The notes under the pieces: model-generated | Seen by the model: the letters and a program-made list of their open reading frames with translations, nothing else | Told to the model about the DNA's origin: nothing | Database searches by the model: none | DNA from: Dryocosmus kuriphilus | Lineage: Eukaryota; Arthropoda; Insecta; Hymenoptera; Cynipidae | Length of the DNA: 64,000 nucleotides | Assembly (NCBI GenBank): GCA_038277395.1 | Contig: CM076193.1 | Span: 121,364,133-121,428,132 of the forward strand | Direction of reading: 5' to 3' | Program-made: the position numbers and the translations under genes | In this document: positions 52,789 through 61,863 of the stretch, piece after piece | Layout of the letters: each line of letters begins with the position of its first letter | Position numbering within the stretch: the first letter of the stretch is position 1

Positions 52789-52812
52789 GTTCGGAATTAC
52801 CCCACTCTCCCC
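52789..52812 (-). repeat. right TIR of pogo-like element
   Basis: GTTCGGAATTACCCC (52789-52803) followed by ACTCTCCCC, the complement of the left TIR. Confidence 0.85.
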
Positions 52813-52814
52813 TA

Positions 52815-53762
52815 CGAGGTGTGATCAAAAAGTAAGGTGACTTTTGATTTTTATCAAAAAATATTTATTTATTCATCAATATTGATGTTGTCCTCTTCAA
52901 AGTAATCCCCTTCGGATATAATACATTTGTGCCAGCGCTTTTTCCAAACCTCAAAGCATTTCTGATAAGCACTTTTTGGTATAGCCTTCAGCTCTTCCAG
53001 CGATGCGGTCTTTATCTCCTCAATAGTCGCAAAACGCCGTCCTTTCATGGGTCTTTTCAGTTTTGGAAACAGGAAAAAGTCGCAGGGAGCCAAATCTGGT
53101 GAATACGATGGCTGAGGCACGATTATGGTGTTGCTATTGGCCAAAAAATTGCGAAAAATCAATGACGTGTGAGCTGGAGCATTATCGTGGTGCAATAACC
53201 AAGAAGACTGGCTTTTCCACAATTTCTGACGTTTTTTTTCGTATTGCTTCACACAAACGGCGTATAACTTCAAGGTAATAATTAACTGTACGACCTTGTG
53301 GTAAGAACTCCTGATGCACTACTCCATGATATTCGAAGAAAACTGTAAGCAAAACCTTGACATTTGACGTGCTGGGACGTCCAGGGCGAGCTTCGTCATT
53401 AACACCTTCTCTGCTTTCCCGAAAGAGCTTGTACCACTTATAAACATTTTTTTTCACTCAGAGTACACTCATCGTATGCCACTGTCAACATTTCAAGTGT
53501 TTTGGAGCACTTCATTCCATTTTTTGCACAAAATCGGATGCAAATTCTTTGATCCATTTTTTTCGACAGCAGAAAATCGCCGAGCGCGCAAAACACTTCT
53601 AACCTTTATGCCTCTTACAAACAAACAAAAAATGCTATATAGCTGAAAGTGTGCACATATATTTGGGACGAGTGTACCAACATAAGAAAAAAAGAAAACG
53701 AATATCGACTGTACGCATCCCGCGAAATTCAAAAAGTCACCTTACTTTTTGATCACACCTCG
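52815..53762 (-). mobile_element. mariner family A, copy 3, internally deleted
   Basis: TIRs CGAGGTGTGATCAAAAAGT and complement, flanked by TA at 52813-52814 and 53763-53764. 948 bp. It starts at the very TA that ends the pogo-like element. An internal deletion of about 380 bp joins sequences at TTTGA/TTGA near 53367-53371. Confidence 0.95.
52869..53557 (-). pseudogene. mariner family A transposase, deleted copy
   Basis: Retains the ATG (53557, matching MDQRICIQFC of copy 1 with changes) and RPSTS, then jumps by deletion into NVKVLLTVFFEYHGVVHQEF. The first catalytic Asp block (GDETWVYG) is lost. A frameshift near 53210-53230 leads to the C-terminal frame with LLHHDNAPAH and YSPDLAPCDFFLFPKLK and the stop near 52869. 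Confidence 0.92.
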
Positions 53763-53870
53763 TATATGTACTCCTCGACGCACAATGGTCGACAGAGTTG
53801 TTTCGTGACATCCTTACTCTTTTATGGAAAATTATCATTTTTTTATTGATCCAATTATTAATTGTTTACA

Positions 53871-54014
53871 AGATAAATTCTTTGGCAATTAGGGTCTACA
53901 TTTATTAAAAAAATTTCTAGATTGTTCCCTAAATTATTATTGCCATAATTTAGGGAAAATTATAGGGATTTTTTTAAAATGAATGCAGACCCTAATTGCC
54001 AAAAGAAGTTATCT
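53871..54014. mobile_element. 144-bp hairpin MITE
   Basis: AGATAAATTCTTTGGCAATTAGGGTCT-type left arm pairs with AGACCCTAATTGCCAAAAGAAGTTATCT on the right. The inner CCCTAAATTAT/ATAATTTAGGG hairpin brings nearly all of it into one stem with a loop of about 7 bp. Confidence 0.85.
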
Positions 54015-54814
54015 ATTAAACTTTTGACAGGGTATTGATCAAGTAGTCTAAGTAGTAAAAATCATTTTGTGTCCGACATGTTGGATCTCGTAGTACAAAA
54101 AATTTGAGTATGACCGGGCGACAAGTAGTATAAGGCAAGTAAAGGAATCATAAAAGATGCGTTCTTGGTAACCTAAAAAACGTTTGCAAAATTGTGTTTT
54201 CAAAAAAAAGGGCACAATTTTTTGAGAACCAAACATTTTTCCACAAAATAACGATAGTACAGTTTTTCCTTTCAATTATGACGGGGTTTTTACATTGTTT
54301 CAAAATCCGTGAAAAAAGTTTAAAAAGTTGCATACTGACAATTTAGAAATTTTTCTAGGAATAAAATTTTCGTTTTTGTTTCAAAATAATGCGAGATGCG
54401 TAAGTTCCAAATGCAAAATTGTTCTTTTCAATGAGTTTTAGAAAAAAACTCCTCTTGCATTTTTCGATATTTTGCACCAGTAAGCTTTTGGAAACAAAAT
54501 ATATAGAAATACTCGCAAAAGCAATAAGGTTTGTAAAACTCTGGTAAATTTTTAACACATTTTTGCTTAGCACATTTTTGCGAATTTCGATAGAATGAGA
54601 AACCCACAATTAGAATCAAAAAGAAGAAAGTTATATGTCTACATTATTTTGTAATAATGACCAGATTAAAAAAATTACATAAGGTCCTTTATTCGTCAAT
54701 AGAATTCATCAATACTCGGTTAAATTTAATTTGACACTTCGAGCCAGATTGATTTTCAGTATTCAGGAAATACTTGGTCAAATAATTTAAAAAGAGATTA
54801 TTAGGTTATAGAAG
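54015..54814. other. AT-rich, no feature recognised
   Basis: Short minus-strand ORFs (54048-54275, 54355-54619) overlap in different frames and have no signature. Confidence 0.5.
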
Positions 54815-55570
54815 GCCGGAGAAAATGAGAAAGATTGTATAGGAGAGGATGAATTGGAGGATGTTTGGAAATGTGCCAAAAAGTGATAAAAAAAGGGGGA
54901 AAGGGATGAGGGAGTTGGAGCGAATTAAAATATGAGAGGGGATGAATGTCTCACGACTGAGATTAGAAAAATGGGAGGGGGAAAAAAGGGTCAAATTAGG
55001 GGTCATATTTTGTGAACGGAGGGTGTGCATCTAGAGGAGATAGGGTGAAGAAAATGTGTATTGATGAGTGGGTAAAAAAAGAGGAGATGAAGGGGTAAAT
55101 GTTGGGGTGTAGATGAGAGGGGATAGTCTGGAGGGGCAAAAGTTTGATGACCGAGATGGATGAAGGAATAGGGTGGAAAGAGGAATTAGTACTAGTGTTT
55201 CATGAATGTGGATGGTGGGAGAGAGGGTTTATGGTGTGGGGAATAGGAGGGTTAACAAAGGCGTTTTGGGGGGGTAAAGGGTTTGGTATATAGTAGAGAG
55301 GATAAGGGTAATGAGGTCAAGGGTAGGAGGTATAATGAAGGTAGAAGAGTAGAGGAGTTGATCAGAGGGGAGAAATTAAATAAACAAAGGCGAAAGGGCT
55401 GAAGGGTTAAATTGTTCACAGAAAAAAACTAAGGCACATTCACGTGCGTAAATGCACAAGTATGTTTGAAATCCCTGGTCAGCAGGGTTGGCATGATGGA
55501 AAAGAAGAAACGAAGAAGGGAAGAGAGGATGGAAAGGAAAGAAGATAGAAGATGGAAACAAGCGATGTTT
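54815..55570 (+). other. purine-rich stretch, possible old LINE debris
   Basis: Strongly G/A-rich plus strand (GGAGGGGGAAAAAAGGGTC, GAAGGGAAGAGAGGATGG), like the LINE at 42302-45119 in composition. No readable ORF or motif; assignment is only by composition. Confidence 0.3.
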
Positions 55571-56514
55571 TTTTGTTTTTGTGACCTTTTGCGAGAAACC
55601 TTCATACCTAATTTTGACAGATTCTAAAGGAACCGCTTTTTCAATGTAGCCGCAACAGCATGGAACCTCTAGTTTTCTTTGTCTGCTGAGATGTATAGGT
55701 AGGGGGTGAGGGTAAGAATATCATTGACTGTAAGATAGTAGGTATGGGGAAGAGATAAAAGCAGGTGTAATTAAATAGGGCTATATGCCTAAAATCGAAA
55801 AGGGTTGGAGTAGGGGGCGGGGCGAGAGAGGAAGAAAGAGAGATGCATAGAAGGAAGAAAGTGTATTTATACAGTCGCCTATGGGCTCTTCTTGATGGAC
55901 GTTTTTCACCCACTTCACGTACTGATTTATTTTTAATTACAAGAAAGTAACATGGAGAAATCTCTGTACGAAAGAGTCACGCGATTCGTGATATTGTACG
56001 ATTTCGTGCAAAGTTTATGCGTGCCCACAGTTTCTCGGCATCGATGTAGTATTAGTTGGCACACTGTTTGAAGCAAAGCGTTGTTGCTTCCGCGTCACTT
56101 ATTAACGATACACGAGGTTTTGTTTCACAGAACCAGCGAAGAAGGTCGTATTCACCGAAACCCCTGATATATATTCCTACCATCGTCCGTGGCTTTAGCG
56201 ACACTGTAGCGCGCCTGTCAGATGGTAAAGCTTTTTAATGCTTCGTAATGGCGCACTTGCTTGTGAACGCAGAAGAACCTCTCGGCAATATTTGTATTGG
56301 AATTTCGATGGTAATGCATCATTGATGCGAATCCATCGCTCTGATTGCCTATTCAGCAATTACTGCAGTGCTGTTAGTGGAAAAGGATTTAATTTTATCT
56401 TTCCCTCAAGCTAATATAAATTTAGAGACTTTAGAGTAAAAAGTTTCATGATTTTATAGCAGTTGTGCCCTGCGAGAATAGCTCGCACTTCATGGAGCTG
56501 TGGTTGTAAGGAAA
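55571..56514. other. no feature recognised
   Basis: Mixed composition. ORFs at 55641-55913 and 56056-56238 are unsupported. Confidence 0.4.
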
Positions 56515-56621
56515 CTCATCCTATTTCAGCAAGAGTTCACTTGCAACCAAGCCACGTGCAGTGCGGTTGAGTGCGGCCACATATCTCCGTTTCAAGAGTA
56601 CTCTTGCTGAAATAGGATGAG
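56515..56621. repeat. 22-bp inverted repeat, 107-bp span
   Basis: CTCATCCTATTTCAGCAAGAGT at 56515-56536 is exactly complementary to 56600-56621. The 63-bp loop is GC-richer (CCACGTGCAGTGCGG). Small MITE or a structured element. Confidence 0.75.
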
Positions 56622-56879
56622 CTTCTTGCAACAACAGGCAAGGTGAAGTCGTGAATTTCACGCATGGCATGAACATTGCTCTGATAGCATATAACTCTAG
56701 CAATAATGACATGCGCTTCACTTTTTTATGGTATAAGACATTCGATGCGAAAAATTCATGAGATGATGCCAATACTGGTAGAACTTCATACGAATTTCGC
56801 ACATTCAAGTTCCGTGCTTTAATAGGGAGAGCTCAGCTTACTGGAATAGTCAGATTTTTTTTCTCCGTGCATGAGACCT

Positions 56880-57000
56880 AAAATTTTTTTATTTTATATG
56901 GTTCCGTTTGACGTCCGACGATAAAAAAAAGGTTCGTCCCCCTATCCCATTAGGATCAACCCCAACTCAACCCCTAAATATTAGAAAATATTTCAAAAAT
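56880..57000 (-). repeat. inverted edge monomer of ~140-bp satellite
   Basis: Reads as the satellite on the minus strand: TTTCTAATATTTAGGGGTTG (imperfect), GATCCTAATGGGATAGGGGG, GACGTCAAACGGAACCAT. All later monomers are on the plus strand. Confidence 0.8.
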
Positions 57001-57179
57001 CTGAAAAAATTCTCACGTCTTCTTGAGACTAAATCAAACATTTTTTCTTCTTAAAATTTATTTCTAAAAACTCGATCCCTCCAAGATATACCAAGTTGAA
57101 TAAAAAGCTTTCTTTTAAGAAAACCGCCTGTAAAACCTTAAAAAAAATGTTTAAAAAAAATTTTTTAAATCATGATTTT

Positions 57180-58370
57180 GGAAGCTCATGGATCAAACTT
57201 TTCAATTTTCAGTTGAATTGAGCGGTAAAATTTTAGGCCTCAAGCTATTTTTAATACAATTTCTAATGTTTAGGGGTTTATTTTGGAGTGATCCTAATGG
57301 GGCAGGGTGATGAAACTTTTTTTGTATTTTTTGGACGTCAAACGGAACCATTTAAAGCAACAAAATTTTAGTTCTCGAAGTTAGGGTATTTTAAAACGTT
57401 TTCTAATGTTTAGGAGTTAATTTTGGGGTGATCCTGATGGGGTATGTGTTTTAAAATTATTTGTAACATTTAGAGGTCAAACGGAACCGTTTAAGACAAT
57501 AAAATTTTAGGTATCGAAGTTAGGGGATTTTTAAAACGTTGTCTAATATCTAGGGCTTGATTTGGGGGTGATCCTAGTGGGTTAGATGGATGAAACCTTT
57601 TTTGAAATCTTTGGACGCCAAACGGAACCGTTTAAAACAATAAAATTTTAGGTATCGAAGTTAGGGGATTTTTAAAACGTTTCCTAATATCTAGGAGTTG
57701 ATTTGGCGGTGATCCTAATGGGACAGGGGGACGAAAAGTATTTGTAAGCTTTGGATATCAAACGGAACCGTATAAAGCAATAAAATTTTAGGTCTCAAAG
57801 TTAGGGTATTTTTAAAAAGTTGTCTAATATCTAGAGGTTGATTTGGGGGTGATCCTGGTGGGTTAGATGGATGAAACCTTTTCTGAAATTTTTGGACGCC
57901 AAACAGAACCGCTTGAAATAATAAAATTTTAGGTATCAAAGTTAGGGGATTTTTAAAACGTTTTCTAATATTTAAGAGTTTATTTGGGGGTGGTCCTAAT
58001 GGGATAGGGGGATGAAAAGTATTTGTAATCTTTGGATATCAAACGGAACCGTTTAAAGCAATAACATTTTAGGTCTCGAAGTCAGGGTATTTTTAAAACA
58101 TTGTCTAATGTTTAGGGGTTGATTTAAGGGGTGATCCTCTTAGATTAGGGGGATGAAACCGTTTTTTAAATCTTTGGACGCCAAATAGAACTGTTTGAAG
58201 CAATACAATTTTAGGTCTCAATGTGAGGGTATTTTTAAAACACTTTCTAATGTTTTGGGGTTGAGTTGGTTTGTGATCCTAATGGGGCAGGAAGATGAAA
58301 CTTCTTTGTAATCTTTGTAAGTCAAGCGGAACCATTTTAAGCAATAAAATTTTAGGTTTCGATGTTAGGG
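57180..58370 (+). repeat. ~140-bp satellite, block 1, about 8 diverged monomers
   Basis: Consensus blocks: CTTTGGACGTCAAACGGAAC, CGTTTAAAGCAATAAAATTT, TAGGTCTCGAAGTTAGGGTA, TTTTTAAAACGTTTTCTAAT, ATTTAGGGGTTGATTTGGGG and TGATCCTAATGGGGTAGGGG. From about 57590 to 58230 monomers alternate between GGACGCCAAAC and GGATATCAAAC types, a dimeric higher-order unit of about 280 bp. ORF 57715-57939 is repeat read-through. Confidence 0.9.
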
Positions 58371-58700
58371 TGTAACGGATAGGGGTGATTATTATTATGT
58401 AAATATTTATATAACGCTGTAAAATTGAAATTGTTAAAATATATTTTAGTTTTAATTCATCGATCAAAACTTGCGTGACAAAAATTTATCAGAAAATATG
58501 TCAGGAAAATTTTGAACAAAATTTAATTATGGTACACGAATAGGTAGCTTCTTGCAAGCCGAACTTCCCTGCATATGGATAAATCCATATGCTGGAGGCC
58601 GAATTTTACGTGCTCAGTATCACTGAGGCCGTGATTTACCCGAGGGTTTTTAAGAAAACTTCTCAAAAAAAAAGGGTAAAATTACTTTTACGTGCACAGA

Positions 58701-58719
58701 CACACACACACACACACAC
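58701..58719. repeat. (CA)n microsatellite
   Basis: Nine CA units. Confidence 0.95.
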
Positions 58720-58758
58720 CTACAAATTACACATTTCCTTTCTTTTACTCACACAATC

Positions 58759-58759
<1 letters not shown>

Positions 58760-58822
<63 letters not shown>
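58760..58822. repeat. (CT)n microsatellite
   Basis: About 31 uninterrupted CT/TC units. Confidence 0.97.
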
Positions 58823-58824
<2 letters not shown>

Positions 58825-59654
58825 CTCTCCGTCTTTTGATATTTATCTTTACCAATCGCTTCCTCCTCGAACATATTTTTCTCGTATCAATTTGACGCCT
58901 CCCTTAATTTCTCCTTTTTACTCTTCTCCCTCCTACTCATATATACATGCATGCATTACACAGTACATTGTCTGTGGCCGTGTGGCTATGAGGTGGAGTG
59001 ATGCAAGAACTAGGCAATATTAAAAAGAAAAGAAAAAGCAAACAAAAAAATTAAATAAAATTTAAAAATCTCTTTTTCCTGACATATTAACAGCTACGTT
59101 GCGTAAGCTAATACTTATTCTGCTTGTAAATTTAATTTATGGTTAAAAAAGCGAGCTTCAAATTTAAACCGTATTTGCGTTAGTCTCATAAATATAGAAA
59201 AAAAAATTGTAATCCAATTTTGTTGTTCAAATTTCAAAATACTGTTATTTGTCTCCTTAGAAAGAATTAATACGCTTATACGAGCCCTACATAATTTAAT
59301 GAATGAGTTGTCTCTGTTACTATTTGAGAGTAATCGACTATTGTAAGGGATGCCAGGGGATGGGCATTGTTTTAATTTAATTTATTAAAATATTCAAATT
59401 GTTTTAATTTCAGGAATTCAAATTCTATTCCTAACATTCTCCTTTGTTTTTTATTTTCATTATTTTGCACTCTTTTTTTTTTTATTTAGTGACAAGCTAC
59501 GTGAATTTGTTAATTTATCGATCATCACCATGGGAATGATGGAAGTGTTTAGAAAGAAAAATTTTGTTTTTTTCGGATTGGTAAGTCTATAAAAGACGTG
59601 ACTGAAACATGGGGCGTCTCTTTCCATCCTGGCATCTCGAATAGGTACGTTCTG

Positions 59655-61560
59655 CGGCATGGTATGAACATTTTTTTGTAATCTTTGGACGTCAAGCGGA
59701 ACCGTTTAAAGCAAGCAAATTTTAGGTCTCGAAGGTAGCGTATTTTTAAAACGTTTTCTAATATTTATGCGCTGATTTAGGAGTTATCCTAATGCGGCAT
59801 GGTATGAACATTTTTTTGTAATCTTTGGACGTCAAGTGGAACCGTTTAAGGCAACAAAATTTTAGGTCTCGAAGGTAGGGTATTTTTGAAAACGTTTTCT
59901 AATATTTATGCGCTGATTTAGGAGTTATCCTAATGCGGCATGGTATGAACATTTTTTTTGTAATCTTTGGACGTCAAGTGGAACCGTTTAAGGCAACAAA
60001 ATTTTAGGTCTCGAAGGTAGGGTATTTTTGAAACGTTTTCTAATATTTATGCGCTGATTTAGGAGTTATCCTAATGCGGCATGGTATGAACATTTTTTTG
60101 TAATCTTTGGACGTCAAGCGGAACCGTTTAAAGCAAGCAAATTTTAGGTCTCGAAGGTAGCGTATTTTTAAAAACGTTTTCTAATATTTATGCGCTGATT
60201 TAGGAGTATCCTAATGCGGCATGGTATGAACATTTTTTTGTAATCTTTGGACGTCAAGTGGAACCGTTTAAGGCAACAAAATTTTAGGTCTCGAAGGTAG
60301 GGTATTTTTGAAAAACGTTTTCTAATATTTATGCGCTGATTTAGGAGTTATCCTAATGCGGCATGGTATGAACATTTTTTTGTAATCTTTGGACGTCAAG
60401 CGGAACCGTTTAAAGCAAGCAAATTTTAGGTCTCGAAGGTAGCGTATTTTTAAAACGTTTTCTAATATTTATGCGCTGATTTAGGAGTTATCCTAATGCG
60501 GCATGGTATGAACATTTTTTTGTAATCTTTGGACGTCAAGTGGAACCGTTTAAGGCAACAAAATTTTAGGTCTCGAAGGTAGGGTATTTTTGAAACGTTT
60601 TCTAATATTTATGCGCTGATTTAGGAGTTATCCTAATGCGGCATGGTATGAACATTTTTTTGTAATCTTTGGACGTCAAGTGGAACCGTTTAAGGCAACA
60701 AAATTTTTAGGTCTCGAAGGTAGGGTATTTTTGAAAAACGTTTTCTAATAATGAGGAGTTAATTTAAGGGTTATCTTAATGGGGCAGGGGGATGAAAATT
60801 GTTTTTAATGTTTGAACGTCAAACGGAACCGTTTAAAGCAACAAAATTTTAGGTCTCAAAGTTAGGGTATTCTTAAAACGTTTGCTAATGTTTAAGAGTT
60901 AGTTTAGGGGTTATCTTAATGGGGCAGGGGGATGAAAAAATTGTTTGTAATCTTTGAACGTCAAACGGAACAGTTTAAAGCAACAAAATATTAGGTCTCC
61001 AAATGATGGGTTTTTTAAAAACTTTTGCTAATATTTAGGAGTTAACTTTGGGGTGATCCTAATGGTGTAGGGGGATGAAACTTTTTTTGGAGTCTTTGGA
61101 TGTCAAACTGAATCGTTTAATGCAATAAAATTTCATGTCTCGAAGTTAGGGTATTTTAAAAATTTTTTCTAATATTTAGGGGTTGATATGGGGATGATCC
61201 TAATAGCATATGGTGATGAAACTCTTTCTGATATCTTTGGACGTCAAATTAAACCGTTTAAAGCAATAAAATTTTAGTTCTCGAAGTTAGGGTATTTTAA
61301 AAACATTTTTGAATACTTAAGGTTTGATTATTGGTGTGATCCTAATGGGGTAGGGAGAGGAACCCTTTTTTGGTATCTTTGGACGTCAAACGGCACCATC
61401 TGAAATAATAAAATTTAGGTCTCGAAGTTAGGGTATTTTAAAAACACTTTCTAATATTTAGGAGTTGATTTAGAAGTTATCCTAATGGGGCATGGTATGA
61501 ACATCTTTTTGTAATCTTTGGACGTCAAACGGAACCGTTTAAAACAAAAAACACACTTAA
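59655..61560 (+). repeat. ~140-bp satellite, block 2, about 14 monomers, young core
   Basis: Monomers begin at CGGCATGGTATGAAC at 59655, 59795, 59936, 60077, 60217, 60359, 60499 and 60639 (period 140-142), nearly identical to each other. Two types alternate: A (CAAGCGGAACC, AAAGCAAGC, GTAGCG) and B (CAAGTGGAACC, AAGGCAACA, GTAGGG), in the order ABBABABB. From about 60760 to 61560 older monomers like block 1 follow. Confidence 0.93.
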
Positions 61561-61599
61561 GGCCTCATGCTTTAAAAAAAAATATTTCGTCTTTTTAAA

Positions 61600-61863
61600 C
61601 GTCACGAACTTCAGTGTCATCCCTTTTACGTGTTTTGAGAGTATTCCAAAACAAATAAAAACAAATTTTACAAATTCCTAATCTCTCAAAATCTCCCAGT
61701 GATACCCAAGTAATTTGCCCCTCGAGATGAAACACCTTCCCTGAAATATCACTGGCCTAGTTAGATATACATAGAAAATTCCATTGGTACCCCGGCTCAG
61801 GAATAGAACCCCAGACCTCTTGCTTGGAAGGCCAGCGCACTATCATCTGAGCCACCGAGGATC
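61600..61863 (-). mobile_element. tRNA-derived SINE (copy 3)
   Basis: Minus strand: box A TGGCTCAGATGA (61843-61854), box B GGGTTCTATTCC (61799-61810), then CTGAGCCGGGGTACC and GGAATTTTCTATGTA as in copy 1. The tail near 61600 is A-rich on the minus strand (approximate). Confidence 0.72.

Larger units (their letters stand above)
50474..52812 (+). mobile_element. pogo-like element (DD35D), near complete
   Basis: TIR GGGGAGAGTGGGGTAAT at 50474 and its complement ending at 52812, flanked by TA (50472-50473, 52813-52814) as in pogo/Tigger elements. Nine copies of a GGGGTAATnCCGAAC motif lie within the ends. One transposase on the plus strand, one frameshift. The right TA is also the insertion site of mariner A copy 3. 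Confidence 0.93.
58371..59650. other. non-satellite interruption between the two blocks
   Basis: 1.28 kb with (CA)n and (CT)n tracts and otherwise AT-rich sequence; no TIR or TE motif found, so how it came to split the array is unknown. ORFs 58589-59023 and 58692-58895 are created by the microsatellite. Confidence 0.55.

Noticed and set aside
54815..55570. Purine-rich stretch as a second full LINE
   Set aside because: No ORF1 or RT motif, no target duplication and no tail found; kept only as a low-confidence compositional note.
58589..59023. 144-codon ORF with long Ser-Leu alternation and a shifted 67-codon partner
   Set aside because: It is translation of the (CT)n and (CA)n microsatellites; no protein family signature outside them.
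56880..61560. Regular array that could be mistaken for CRISPR or a leader-repeat system
   Set aside because: Whole ~140-bp units are repeated with no unique spacers, in a eukaryotic context; it is a satellite.
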